Source: Emiliania huxleyi CCMP1516
Taxonomy: Eukaryota > Haptophyta > Isochrysidales > Noelaerhabdaceae
Reading direction: 5' to 3'
Assembly (NCBI RefSeq): GCF_000372725.1
Contig: NW_005200250.1
Coordinates: forward strand, 474,437-524,177
Length of the DNA: 49,741 nt
A program made the translations under genes and the position numbers. The notes beneath the pieces are model-generated. The model was not told the origin of the DNA, ran no database searches, and saw only the letters and a list, made by a program, of their open reading frames with translations. This document shows, in pieces, positions 1 through 10,845 of the stretch (the first letter of the stretch is position 1; each line of letters opens with the position of its first letter).

Positions 1-1519
<1,519 letters not shown>

Positions 1520-1930
1520 GGTGTCCGGCGGAGCGATCGCTGCCGCTCGCATACGGTTACCCCCGTTGGGGGTGGAAGGCTTGGAGGGCGGGGAGCAGGA
1601 GAGGGCCGTGCATTCTGTACAGAGAGGGGCCGGACGCTTGCAGTCGCCCGGCCGGGGCACATCTCTCATCTGCATCTTCCGCGTTCCGGCGCCTTGCGTG
1701 TCGTCAACTGCGGATTCGCGTGTTCGCGCCGCGGTCGGGCACGGGGGTCGCCGTCGCGTAGAGCGACTCGCGTGTGCACATGAGAGGAGAGCCGTATCAA
1801 AGAGAGCGCGGGCACATCTCTTGCGGGCGCGTGGAGGCGATCGGTCGCGCCAAAATCAACTGTACTGATCTCTCTAATATGAATTTAATATCTCAAGAAA
1901 TGCTGCCCTGAACCCTGTGCACGAACCCGG
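1520..1930. other. CDC48/SelM convergent intergenic region
   Basis: Shared 3' flank of two genes running towards each other. No reading frame with family resemblance was found. The only A+T-rich stretch is near 1870-1905, which could hold 3' end signals. Confidence 0.4.
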
Positions 1931-1995
1931 TGGCATCGGCCCTCGCGCACGCCCAGTGTTGGGCGGTTGGCGGCGATGGCGTCATGGTGCCGGGT
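1931..1995 (-). promoter_or_regulatory. Candidate SECIS element (3' flank of the SelM-like gene)
   Basis: Begins about 50 nt past the stop codon. On the minus strand, ATGA (1985-1982) is followed by helix GCC, a mismatch, TCGC (1980-1973), then cgcc and an unpaired AA (1968-1967) 13 nt after ATGA. A mini-stem CGCCCA/TGGGCG follows, then GCGA, a mismatch, GGC (1946-1939) and GA (1937-1936). GGCA and TGCC can close a lower helix. This is the ATGA...AA...GA layout of form 2 eukaryotic SECIS elements. It was folded by eye only. Confidence 0.45.
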
Positions 1996-2033
1996 AGCCG
2001 TGCGCAGGTAAAACAGCAGCGCCTGGCAAAGGC

Positions 2034-2512
2034 TTACTTGCGCTTGAAGCCGTGCTTCTCGAGCAGCGCCTCCACCCGCGGCCCATCGTAGCCGTTCAGG
2101 TCGACCCTCGCCTTTTCGCGCCCGTTGTCGTCGAGGACGACCAGGTCGGGGTTGTGGTGCCTGATCCACTGCATCTCCAGGCCCTCCCACTCCTTCCACC
2201 CCTCGTCCTGCTTCAGGTATCGCCGGAGCCTACGGGCGAGCGAGACGCCGTGAGGGATCGAGGCGCGTGCCCGGCCGAGACGAGGCGGCGCGCGCGTCCG
2301 CGCCTCGCGTTGTGCTCCTCGTCCAGCTTTCAGGCCGTGCAGCTCTCAAAGCGGCCGCGTGCACCGGGCCTGTCCGAGACGGCCTGCACCACGCACTGAC
2401 GCTGCTCCACGCGCCCATCCGGCCACGTCGAGGTGACCTCGCACCCGCCACCGCCCGCGGCCTTCTTCGCGGCCGACGCGGCCAGCAAGGTGAGCACAGC
2501 GCCGGAGAGCAT
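2034..2512 (-). CDS. SelM/Sep15-family thioredoxin-fold selenoprotein with in-frame UGA
   Basis: Family members are ER-lumenal thiol-disulfide proteins. Exon 1 (2512-2304) encodes a hydrophobic signal-like start (MLSGAVLTLLAAS), then a CTA-UGA motif at residues 58-61. The UGA (2332-2330) sits where SelM has Sec in its CxxU site and is followed by KLDEEHN, like the QLN or KLG that follows Sec in SelM and Sep15. A GC-AG intron (2303-2230) joins to exon 2 (2229-2034), which encodes the family C-terminal half: GLEMQWIRHHNPDLVVLDDNG, and a terminal EKHGFKRK resembling ELGFYRK of SelM. Read through, the product is 134 residues, normal for the family. If UGA were a stop, the conserved second half would be lost. 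The CTAU spacing matches SelM better than Sep15 (CxU). A SECIS-like fold lies just downstream. Confidence 0.65.
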
Positions 2513-2872
2513 TGTCCTGGGAAGCGCCGGGGGCCCGGGCAGACTTCTTTCGACAACTTCGAGAAAATCGATGTAACGTGTGCTGTGTGGTGCACGCCCT
2601 CCGAGCGGGGCGGGGTCTGCCCGTCGGGTTGCTGCCCTACTAATCCCACCAGGGGTTGTCTGCTCTATTTATTTATTTATGAGTCTCCGAGATCAATCAG
2701 CCGCGGACACTTCTCTCTTTCTTCCCGATACATCAAAGGTGAATTTTATTTTTGTTGCGCTTTAGCCCCGCGCGGCGCTCGATGCTGATCGGAGCCTGAT
2801 GTGTGCAACAAACAACAAACAACAACTCTATCTATACACTCACACACATTAGGGGCCTGGATGGAGCCCTGT
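2513..2872. other. Upstream region of the SelM-like gene, no gene seen
   Basis: 5' flank of the SelM-like gene, with T-rich stretches (2664-2760) and a CAACAAACAACAA-type tract near 2806. No coding sequence could be supported. Confidence 0.35.
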
Positions 2873-3616
2873 TCACGCGAACGCGAGACGTGCAGACAGG
2901 GTTGCCAGGTGAGAGCGAATGGCGCGGTTCACGCCTCGCACAACAGAGAGAGAAATGCGCTCTGCATGGTGGGACATAAAAAAGACGGAGCGAGTACTTG
3001 GGCGAGTATAGGCCGTGCAGTCAACGCTGCCGTGCGCGACTTTGCGCGCGAGGCGGCGCAGCTTGAGAACCGGCGGTGGGCGAGAAGCCGCCGCCGAACG
3101 TCTCGTGGAGCAGCAGGTTGAAGTTGTTGCGCTTGACAAAGATCGCGTCGTGGTAGAAACCGCGATGCGCCTTGACGTAGCCGTGGCCGGTCTTGTGGGA
3201 GAAGGGTTGGCCGGGCTGCGTTGCCAACGCCCGTCGAGGAGGTCTTATACAAGGAGGGGCGTCCAGAGCTTGACTTCATCTACTTCATCGGCGCCTCCCG
3301 GGGGCGCAGCGTTGGGCTCTGCGAGGTCGGTCTTGTACCCCTCATTGTACTGCCGGGTGAGCTCTGGTTTCTCCTTGTCACCGTGCACGACCGGCGCGTT
3401 GGCCGGGGCGCGCATCGCGTCCGCCCAGGCGGCGAGGACGCCGGTGGGGGCCTTGTTGTAAAGGTAGTCGCCGAAGAAATCGACTGGCATGCCCCGCTCG
3501 AGCGCGACCCAAAGGGTGGGAAGCGCCGCGGAGAGCCAAAGGCCGAGCTTCCGCTGGAGCTCGTCCTGGAGGGTGTCGGAGGAGAGGGCGGTGGTGTACG
3601 TGCCGTCGACACGGAG
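2873..3616 (-). pseudogene. Repeat-family protein gene, single frameshift
   Basis: Not assigned to a named family. An AG preceded by T6 (3617-3618) precedes an exon reading LRVDGTYTTALSSDTLQ and later FFGDYLYNKAPTGVLAAW up to LWTPLL near 3247. A 58-nt GT-AG intron follows (donor gtataag, acceptor cgcag), then PGQPFSHKTGHGYVKAH and the most recognisable block, NNFNLLLHETFGGGFSP (about 3110). The frame then breaks by about 2 nt and continues as VLKLRRLARKVAHGSVD and HHAERISLSVVRGVNRAI to a stop at 2873. The pattern LLxExFGGFSP, a spacer, then a W/S-rich segment and QRxSVxxxxAxxxxI recurs at 14950-15241, so it is probably a multicopy, mobile or expanded family. The frameshift may be real decay or a sequencing error. 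Confidence 0.45.
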
Positions 3617-3759
3617 CTAAAAAATCTCTTTATGTGTGATGAGCAGACTCAAGTGCTCCACAACTTTGCCGCTCCACGTTTAGTCCTAAACTGGAGCTTC
3701 TCAGGAGCCCTTCGCCAGGTCTTGGACACAACAGCGATGCCGACTTCAAAGTGCGGGGA

Positions 3760-4210
3760 GGGTCGGCGAGCACTCACTCACTAGGGCGGCGCCGCAGGGC
3801 CGGGGCACTGGCCACGGCCTCGCCGACCACTAGAAGGCGGCCCACCCACTCTACGCGCACTAACTTAATGGGCGGGGTGGCGGGAGGCACTCACCCACTT
3901 AGCCCGCACGCTGGCGGCCCACTCACTTCCGCACACTAAGTTAGTGCGCGTAGTAGCCGGGCTCGCCTCTACGAGCGGACCGCCGGACCACTCCCCAGCT
4001 CTCGGCCGGCCCGAGGCACCCACTTCCGCGCACTAAGGCCGGAGGCATTCACTTTCGCACACTAAGTTAGTGCGCGTAGTGTCCCGGCCTCCGACCACGA
4101 CTCCCGGGTCGGAGCACTTGACCTGCCTCGGCGCACCACTAGGCCTCGTGCAGCTCACAGGCTAACTTGCGTCGACTTACTTAGTTCCCCGCAGGGCCCG
4201 GGACCACTCA
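3760..4210. repeat. Dispersed short palindromic repeats (ACTAAGTTAGT family)
   Basis: Intergenic stretch holding repeated modules of the form CACTCACTCACTA, CGCACACTAAGTTAGTGCGCGTAG and GCGCACTAACTTAATGGG. The core ACTAAGTTAGT is a palindrome and occurs in full near 3934 and 4060, with degenerate versions between. Each sits next to GTGCGCGTAGT or its complement, so the block looks like a decayed tandem array. Confidence 0.5.
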
Positions 4211-4327
4211 CTCACTACGGCATCGCTGCTCTTCACACGACCTGCCTGGCGAAGGCTCCTGAGGACCTGAGCATCGCGTTTCGCGCGCACTTGGAGCACT
4301 TGGAGTGCAGTCGGCAACCTCACGTCC

Positions 4328-5803
4328 ATGGCCGGGGAGCTGGGGAAGCGCGCATTTTTTGTTGTTGGCGGCTCTGCTCAGAGCAAGCCCCGGAACCTCG
4401 TTTGTGTGGACGAGCAAAATCAAATGCAGCCCGCCGCTCTGGCAACCTCGGTGGAGCAGCTACTGATCTGCCGGCTCAAGCTCGACGCGCTCGTCAAGGA
4501 GGGCGCGTGGGAGCGCGCCGCGCGCGCCGGCGATCTCGCCCTCGCGCTCGCAGACGCGCCAGAGTCCGGGCTTGCAAAGTGCTGGTCGAGTCCATCAGGT
4601 CTCGGCGAGCTCTGCCTGGTGCTCCGCTCGCTCGTGAGGCTCGGCATGGGCGCAGGTAGCGGCCACGCCGACGCGGAGCAAGAACAAGGGCGGAGCGGCG
4701 AGCGGCTGCGGCCGCTCCTGGCGAGGGTCCTCCACTCGCGCCACGCCTCCAAGTCGACTCTCGGCGAGGCGGCAGCGGCTCTCAAGCAGGCGTGCGGTCA
4801 CGACTTTGACGAGTGGTGCAAGCACGCCCTGCCGGGCCAAGTCGACTGCCCTGCACTTGGCCTTCTCCACGCAGCAGTCGGCGTGGTCGACGCGGCGGGC
4901 GCCCTCACGGTCGCCGCCATGCCCACCACCCGCGAGGCCGTTCGGGATGGGCTGGCACGCAGGACGGAGGAGCGCGCCTCCGCACTCACCCTGGTCCGCG
5001 ATCTGGTTGTCGCCTCCCCTCACGGGCTCGCCAGCCTGCTGCCCGTCCTCCAAACCGCTGTCTACCTCGAGGAGCCTCCGGTCCGCCACCTGGCTCTGGC
5101 CGCGATGCTGGACGCCACGTTTGCCCTCGCCGACTCTCCCGCGGACGGCGCGCCCGAGGCGGCGAGGCTGCAGCTGGCCGACGCCATCGCGTGGCTGCCG
5201 ACCCTGCTGCACGCGCCGAGTGTCGAGCTTCAAGCGATAGCCGCTCTCGGCCTCGCCAAGCTGCCACTGCACTGCTCGGTGCCGGGGCGGCTGCTCCCGA
5301 GCTTGCAAGACGAGCCAGCGACGCCTGAGGGGCTCGTGGCGGCGCTGGCCTACCGCTACACGACCGTCGAAGACGCCGTCGCAGAGCCGCCCGCCGGTGC
5401 GACAGGCCGCGGGAAGGGCCGAGCGAGGGGCTCCAACGCCGGAGCCAGGTCGACCAGCAAGGCGGAGAAGGCGTGGCCGGTCCTGCCGGCGCTGCAAGCC
5501 TTCTTCGAGCGCATGAGCGGCGGCGACAACGAGGCCGAGGAGAAGGCGCGCCAGTCGGTGCTCGCAAACACCATCGCTTGGGTCCTGCTGGATGATCTCT
5601 GCAGCGGAGCAGACGCCGCTAGCCCCGTCGTCGAGCCGAGCCTCCGCGCCCGCCGTTGCGCCCGCTTCCTGGCAGCACATCTGAAGGAGGCGACGACATT
5701 GGACAAAGTGGTTCAGCTTGTGCGGCTCGAGCTAGAGCACGACGTGGCGCCGCACGCTCTGCCGAGTTCGGTCGTCATCCGCCAGTGGCTGTCCTCCGCC
5801 TGA
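4328..5803 (+). CDS. HEAT-repeat protein, possibly condensin Cnd3/CAP-G-like
   Basis: A 491-residue intronless frame from an ATG. Residues about 215-330 contain consecutive amphipathic helical pairs (SALTLVRDLVVASP, LLPVLQTAVYLEEPPVRHLA, SVELQAIAALGLAKLPL) typical of HEAT repeats. Their order resembles the Cnd3 region of condensin subunit CAP-G, where a pair of this type ends in a xAxEGLAKLL-like helix. A glycine/arginine/serine-rich linker (about 360-385) separates this from another helical block (about 390-490). Helical content is clear. The CAP-G link is an inference from a few short resemblances, and any other HEAT scaffold remains possible. Confidence 0.5.
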   Translation: MAGELGKRAFFVVGGSAQSKPRNLVCVDEQNQMQPAALATSVEQLLICRLKLDALVKEGAWERAARAGDLALALADAPESGLAKCWSSPSGLGELCLVLRSLVRLGMGAGSGHADAEQEQGRSGERLRPLLARVLHSRHASKSTLGEAAAALKQACGHDFDEWCKHALPGQVDCPALGLLHAAVGVVDAAGALTVAAMPTTREAVRDGLARRTEERASALTLVRDLVVASPHGLASLLPVLQTAVYLEEPPVRHLALAAMLDATFALADSPADGAPEAARLQLADAIAWLPTLLHAPSVELQAIAALGLAKLPLHCSVPGRLLPSLQDEPATPEGLVAALAYRYTTVEDAVAEPPAGATGRGKGRARGSNAGARSTSKAEKAWPVLPALQAFFERMSGGDNEAEEKARQSVLANTIAWVLLDDLCSGADAASPVVEPSLRARRCARFLAAHLKEATTLDKVVQLVRLELEHDVAPHALPSSVVIRQWLSSA

Positions 5804-6012
5804 GAGGCGAGAGTGAGACGCCTCGCCGCTCCAGGACGCCTCTCTCCCATGAGCCATGAATGAGCCACGCGAGCGCCTCTGTGCTACAACGACTGTTTCG
5901 TGTGCAGTCAAGTTTTGGGGTCAATATACACAAGAACTCTTTCCAGTCAACCCTCCACGCGCGGTGCGAGGCTGCGGTGGGCCTGTGGCTGTGCGGTGGG
6001 CTGCGCGGTATA

Positions 6013-6349
6013 CAGTGCTCGATCTTTACCGGTATGAGACCGGTATTTGGCGATATTTTGATTAGTTTTGGAGTGGTATGGTACAGTGGTACGCGAAAGT
6101 GGTATGCGGGGTTTTCATTAGTTGTAGCGGCTGTCGGTGTGGTCCCGGGGGCGAAACCATGCAAAAGTCCAGGTATACCCGCAAAATACCCGGTATTTTG
6201 CCGATTTTGCCGATTTTGCCACCAAGAAGGCACTCCGACTCGCTTTGATTTCCGTGAGGCAACTGGTATCCCGTACCACTTTTTGATTAGTGCAGGCCTT
6301 GGGTTTGATTAGCCAAAAACTCCCATACCGGTAAAGATCGAGCACGCTG
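6013..6349. mobile_element. hAT-type MITE, 337 bp
   Basis: Non-autonomous DNA transposon. Its ends are inverted repeats: the left end begins CAGTGCTCGATCTTTACC and continues into GGTATG. The right end, read inward on the other strand, begins CAGCGTGCTCGATCTTTACC and continues identically, with one 2-nt indel. It is flanked by an exact 8-bp direct repeat GCGGTATA (6005-6012 and 6350-6357). An 8-bp duplication and CAG-type termini are hallmarks of the hAT superfamily. The interior is AT-richer than the surroundings and carries no reading frame of interest. Confidence 0.8.
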
Positions 6350-6707
6350 GCGGTATAGGGGCCTGTGCGGTGGTATAGGCCAATGGGTTAGATCCCGGGA
6401 AGGTTCCAAGTAGAGCTTCAGACGCCGAAGCCAGGGGCTCACAGCACCTAACTGCAGTGGGTCAGAGGCGCAGGGGGTGTGGGTGGTCGGCGACGCTCGG
6501 CAATAATGTGGTGTGTGCTCGCTCGCCGGGGCGGGTGAGGGGTGACGCATGGATCACGGTGAGTGTCCCCCGCCCCCCGCGATTCTCGAGCGCGCTGGCA
6601 GCCTCCATATGTTACTTCTCTACCACGTACAAAATTGCGCGCGAACTTATACGCGGCTCAGCGTACTCTAAAATCGGGTTTACGTGCGAAGGCGCTGGCC
6701 CTGACTG

Positions 6708-8282
6708 TCAGGCTGCCGCCCTGAGGAAGCTCTTCATGCTGCCGTGCGCCTCGGCGCGGACAGCGAGCGAGCACTTGTGCAGATTGCGCTCCTCCGGAAA
6801 GCGGCGCGACCAAAGGTGCGCTCCGATCTCGCGCGCGTAGGTGCACGCCTCGTCGAAGCGGCGGAGCGAGTCGAATGCGTCGTAGAGCTTGCACCTGTCG
6901 GCGGCCATGCGCGAGCGCTCCTTGGCCCACAGGTGGATCTGGTTGACGACCGTCTCCGGCAGCACCGGCGTCTGCGCTGCCATGAGCGGGTGCGCGTTCC
7001 GCTCGAGGTAGGCCACGATCGCGGCCGCGTCGACGCCCGAGTCGACCGCGTGCTGGATCGAGGTGCGGGTGAGTGAGCCGACGATGAGGCCGGGCAGCTG
7101 GTAGCTGAGCAGGGCGAAGGAGCGCAGCACGCGCGCGCGCAGCTCGGACGACGAGTGCGCGTACAGCCGGAAATTGGTCTCGATGATCAGCCAGCCGCCC
7201 TCGAGCCCGCGCGCCGCGGAGGCGCCCGCGGGGCCGGGCGAGGGCGAGGCAGAGGCGGCGGCGGCGGCGGCGCTGTCGAAGGCTGCTAGGAGGGAGGCGG
7301 CGTGCGGCGTGGCGTAAAAGCGCCTCGAGTTGGGCTTCCGCTGGAAAGCGATGCCGAGCAGCTCGGCGAAGTCGGTGAGCGCCCTCCTCTGCAGCTCGGA
7401 GAGGTCGTCGGACGGGTAGTCGGTGGCGGCGGGCAGCAGCGGCAGCCGGAGGGCGAGCGAGAGGGCGGCGTCGTGGGCGGCAGGCGAGACGCGGCGGCAG
7501 AGGCTCACGTACGCGAGGAGGACCTTCCACACCTGCGAGAGCAGCGACTCGAGCAGGTACCGCTTCCCCTCGCGGCTCGTCCGCCACCGCCGCTGCTGCT
7601 GCGCCGGAGCGAGGCCGTCCGCACTGCCAAGCCCGTCCCCGCCGCCCGCCCCGCCCTCGTCCTCGGCGCCGTTGCGAGCCTCGATGAGGCCGGCCGCCTC
7701 GAGCAGCTCCTGCAGCGACGCCCCGGCGGCGCCGGCGGCGCTCCCCTCCGCCGCCTCCGCCGCCTCGATCTGAGAGGCAATGGCGAGCGGGATCGGCCTG
7801 TCCGGTGGCGAGATGACACGCGACATCAGCCTCTCCCACTTGGCGGCGCCCATCCGCTCGAGCTCGTCGGCGCCGACCATGTTCTTGTCCTTGCCGTGCC
7901 TCGCGCTCGCATCGTCTGCGAGGCCCGGCGGGCCCTGCCCCAGTGAGTCGAGCATCGCTGCGCCAAACGCCTCGTGCAGCCGCAGCTGCTCTTGCCCGGA
8001 GCCCGCGGCGGGCACGCGGTGCACGAGGCGGAGCAGGTGCAGCTGCTGCATCGACTCCTCGTGCCGCTTCGCCGCCTCGCGCACGCGTGCGGGCCACGAG
8101 TCGACGAGGGCCTTTGGCAGACTGCCGTGCGCCGCCGCGAGCCGGACCACGTAGAGCCGGGCGAGCGGCGGCAGAGCGCGGAGGAGGGCGTGGCAGACCC
8201 ATGAATCCGCGTACAGCCGGTCGAGGTTGACAGGCGGCAACGAGGAGAGGTACTGGACAAGAGCGTCCGCTGCCACCGCCAT
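6708..8282 (-). CDS. TFB2: TFIIH core subunit 4 (p52/Tfb2)
   Basis: Subunit of the general transcription and nucleotide-excision-repair factor TFIIH, where it anchors and stimulates the XPB helicase. The intronless 524-residue frame starts at an ATG. The N-terminal winged-helix part includes LVQYLSSLPPVNLDRLY and YLLESLLSQVWKVLLAYV. The best signature is in the C-terminal half: GGWLIIETNFRLYAHSSSEL, LPGLIVGSLTRTSIQHAV, AIVAYLERNAHPLM and LPETVVNQIHLWAKERSRM, matching the human ETNFRVYA, FPNLVVGVLTRESV and HPVM...P.TVTDQIRLWELER segments. Low-complexity insertions rich in Gly and Ala (about 165-245 and 350-370) lengthen it relative to the family. Its 5' flank is the start of the duplicated block shared with the F-box gene. 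Confidence 0.92.
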   Translation of the reverse strand: MAVAADALVQYLSSLPPVNLDRLYADSWVCHALLRALPPLARLYVVRLAAAHGSLPKALVDSWPARVREAAKRHEESMQQLHLLRLVHRVPAAGSGQEQLRLHEAFGAAMLDSLGQGPPGLADDASARHGKDKNMVGADELERMGAAKWERLMSRVISPPDRPIPLAIASQIEAAEAAEGSAAGAAGASLQELLEAAGLIEARNGAEDEGGAGGGDGLGSADGLAPAQQQRRWRTSREGKRYLLESLLSQVWKVLLAYVSLCRRVSPAAHDAALSLALRLPLLPAATDYPSDDLSELQRRALTDFAELLGIAFQRKPNSRRFYATPHAASLLAAFDSAAAAAASASPSPGPAGASAARGLEGGWLIIETNFRLYAHSSSELRARVLRSFALLSYQLPGLIVGSLTRTSIQHAVDSGVDAAAIVAYLERNAHPLMAAQTPVLPETVVNQIHLWAKERSRMAADRCKLYDAFDSLRRFDEACTYAREIGAHLWSRRFPEERNLHKCSLAVRAEAHGSMKSFLRAAA

Positions 8283-8335
8283 GGCGCGGGCTGCAAGAAT
8301 TCACAGCCGGGTTATTGAGAAGATCCTTGTTTTGG

Positions 8336-9478
8336 GACAGCGAGCAAAAGTATGTATGTAGGAAGTGAACGTAGTCGAGGAGAGGGGGGGGGGGGGGGGG
8401 GCGAGCGGCAAGTGTTGCCGTATTGCCGCGAGATGACTACTCGGTAAAATCGCTGTTAAAGGACTCCAGCTCCAAGGACGCGAAACTGGACAGCGAGCAA
8501 AGACGCGGGAAGTATGCCTAATGTCTTGCAAAATTAATGTCCAACGGCTTAGAGCCGTACCGCCGAGATGACTACTTGAGCACTTGAGCGCACTGGATAA
8601 GGGTCGATTCCGCATGGTAGTGGTCTCGCCCTCCCTCGCTGGTGTGTTCATTTTGGGGGGTCATAACAAACACGGTACAGGGTCGAGGTGCACGCTGCAG
8701 AAGCAGTATCGCCCCCCCTCTCCAACTCTTCATCGACTTACACTCGGTAAACTCCCAGCCGCTTGCGGAGTGTGGACGTGACTCACCTGGCGGAGGCGAG
8801 CGCTAAACTGGGCGAGTGTCGGAGTGAGAGGGTCTCCCCACGCACATGGACATGGTGTGTTATCACGAAAACACACGTGACGTGGTCGTGTCCCTGAGCC
8901 GGTGGTGAGAGGTCAGCGGACAGCGCGGCAGGTGTGTCTGAGAGGCTGTCTGAGAGAGCGAGCGGAGAGAGCTCTGACAGCTGTGAGACCTCTAGTGAAA
9001 GAACCCGGGCGGGTTTTGGCATCACACGGCTCACGCGTCACCGGTGGTGGGTATTTGAGCATGATGCTCCCAAGCATGCATGGCGTTGTACCGTACCAAT
9101 AAAAACAAATATCCGTAGCGCCGCGCCGCCCGCCCGTCCCCTATGCCCTGGAAGAGCGATCCCAGGTTACGCAGTGCTCGAGGAAGGTCAAGGTCTGTTT
9201 GGTGTTCATGATGCAGGCATCATCATACCCTGTGGCGTAGAAGAGGCCGGTGAGCTTTCCGGATGGAAAATGAAGCACGGGGTGTGCAGTGACGTAAGAG
9301 CCAAAAAAGTCTGAGCAGATCATGTAAAGCGCTGGTCGGGAGTGCGGCATAGGGTCCCCGTCCCCGTTGAAGAACACAAGCGACTCGTCCTCCTCAAAGT
9401 CAACGTCGTCCAAGTAGCACTCGAAGAGCTTGCACATGCGGAGCGGCTTGTCGGGGACGCACCGTGTTGCGACACCGC
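8336..9478. repeat. Segmental duplication, copy 1
   Basis: About 1.14 kb, beginning GACAGCGAGCAAAAGTATG, found again in the same orientation at 11185-12389. It covers the DNA between the TFB2 start and the F-box stop plus the last third of the F-box gene. It contains a G homopolymer of about 19 at 8384-8402, shorter and interrupted in copy 2. Confidence 0.9.
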
Positions 9479-9971
9479 TGAGGCGCACGCCTTGTTCCTG
9501 GCGCTCCCGCAAGCTCGTTGCTGCCATGAAGCCTGGAGTCAGTTCCTTATCGTCGAGCTGAGAGAGGTCAGGGGGCAGCTGGATGGTGACCGTGGTCTCC
9601 TCCTCACCGGTGCCATACTCCAGCGAGCCACTCCACGAGGCGATGACTTTGGAGTCCACCGCCAACTCGTAGGTGAGCACGTAATCCTCGAGCCGCGTTC
9701 TGTCTGCAGTGTCGGGTGGCGACTCGGTGGTCATCTCGCGGTGCGCGCGGTAAAGCTCGGCCCACGGGCGGTTGGGCACCTTCTCGGCGAGCCCGATGAG
9801 TCGCGGATACGCCCGCAGCGCGATGGCCCTCCACAGAACAGCGTCAGAGAGCACGGCGGTGCTCCATGCGCTGCAGGTCCTGACCATCGCGGCGCGACCT
9901 GCGGCCGTGCACAGCTGGCGAGCCACGGCCTGGATGAGCTCGTGGGGCAGATCTGGTAGCTCGTCCGACAT
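9141..9971 (-). CDS. F-box protein
   Basis: Probable substrate adaptor of an SCF-type ubiquitin ligase. The start is placed at MSDELPDLPHELIQAVARQL because the F-box begins there; 61 more in-frame residues upstream look like leader or UTR. The F-box (about residues 5-50) reads PHELIQAVARQL, a VRTCSAWSTAVLSDAVLWRA core and AYPRL. Downstream is a beta-rich region (YVLTYELAVDSKVIASWSGS, MCKLFECYLDDVDFEEDES, LVFFNGDGDPM) that is probably the substrate-binding part; no named domain is assigned. The product is 276 residues. The last 100 or so are duplicated at 12056-12389. Confidence 0.8.
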   Translation of the reverse strand: MSDELPDLPHELIQAVARQLCTAAGRAAMVRTCSAWSTAVLSDAVLWRAIALRAYPRLIGLAEKVPNRPWAELYRAHREMTTESPPDTADRTRLEDYVLTYELAVDSKVIASWSGSLEYGTGEEETTVTIQLPPDLSQLDDKELTPGFMAATSLRERQEQGVRLSGVATRCVPDKPLRMCKLFECYLDDVDFEEDESLVFFNGDGDPMPHSRPALYMICSDFFGSYVTAHPVLHFPSGKLTGLFYATGYDDACIMNTKQTLTFLEHCVTWDRSSRA

Positions 9972-10329
9972 TTGGCACGAAGCAGGAAAGAAAACTGTGC
10001 GGCAAAGAACCGTCGCGGAGCTGGGAATAGGACCGCCGCAAGCGGCGTGGCGTGGAGCGGTTGAGCATCCCTCCGGGGGCCCCTCTGCGCCGGGGAGGCG
10101 TTGTTGGAGGCTAGGACGCAAGCGTCCGTCGCCCTTTTCAAACTCAGGGCCCACTCCGCTACGCTCCGACCCGAATTTGGAGGGCCTAAAAGTTTAAGGT
10201 GTTGCTGCGCAAAAGGGGTCGGACACAGGGCGCAGCTCATGCTAAGAGCTAGAAGGGGAGCTAGAGAGAACGACACCCTGTCCCGTTATTGCGTACACCA
10301 ACACCACAAAAGCTCTCTCTCTCCTGTCC
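9972..10329. other. F-box/J-protein intergenic region
   Basis: 5' flank of the F-box gene. Contains a CT-rich run near 10310 but no supportable gene. Confidence 0.3.
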
Positions 10330-10845
10330 TCACTCAGGGGGGTCACAACCACCGAGTCCCTCGACTAGCTGCCACGTTGCCGACCGAGAGCGGATCTCCT
10401 CCTGCTCCGCAAGGAGGGTGGCCAAGGCTAAAGTCTTGCCGGAGCCGCCGGGCGTGTTGACGACTTGGAGAAGGTCGCCCTCCCCGACTCCTCCTCGCTG
10501 CTTGAGGTCCGTCCAGACAGCCATCGCCGCCGACGGCTCCTCCTCGAGGCGCTCGCACAGCACCTCGGACAGCGTCTTCTTGCGACGCGCCGCGGCCGCC
10601 CGGCTCGTGCGGCGCGCCGGACCGGCGCCGCCCCGCGCCGCGGCGTTCGGCGCGGTCGCGCCCGCACTGGCCGCCGCCGCCGCCTCCTCCGCCACGAGCA
10701 CTTCGAAGGCCGAGAGCACCTCGACGAATGTGGGCTGGCCCGCCGTAGGAGGCGCGTCCCGCACGGCGTCAGGGTGGGTGAGCTTCGCCAGCTCGTAGAA
10801 GCGCAGCTTGACCTCGGTTGGCGATGCGCCATGGCTCAGGCCCAT
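10330..10845 (-). CDS. J-domain (DnaJ-like) protein, 5' end unresolved
   Basis: Candidate Hsp70 co-chaperone. The visible frame reads MGLSHGASPTEVKLRFYELAKLTHPDAV followed by FVEVLSAFEVL, which is J-domain helices I-III with the diagnostic HPD tripeptide. The ATG used here falls inside helix I: the frame continues upstream as RGDASLAV and is open back to a stop near 11045 without another ATG, so the true start is probably in an upstream exon. Residues after about 60 are Ala/Arg-rich, then KTLSEVLCERLEEEP and a C-terminal stretch with TPGGSGKTLALATLLAE. That last motif resembles a P-loop but lacks the other parts of a nucleotide-binding domain. Confidence 0.65.
   Translation of the reverse strand: MGLSHGASPTEVKLRFYELAKLTHPDAVRDAPPTAGQPTFVEVLSAFEVLVAEEAAAAASAGATAPNAAARGGAGPARRTSRAAAARRKKTLSEVLCERLEEEPSAAMAVWTDLKQRGGVGEGDLLQVVNTPGGSGKTLALATLLAEQEEIRSRSATWQLVEGLGGCDPPE

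Noticed and set aside
6658..8304. 548-residue minus-strand frame overlapping TFB2
   Set aside because: Composition is Arg/Ala-rich with no family match; the overlapping frame matches TFIIH p52 throughout.
10340..10560. P-loop NTPase at the end of the J-protein
   Set aside because: GGSGKT resembles Walker A, but no Walker B or other motif follows and the remaining length is too short.
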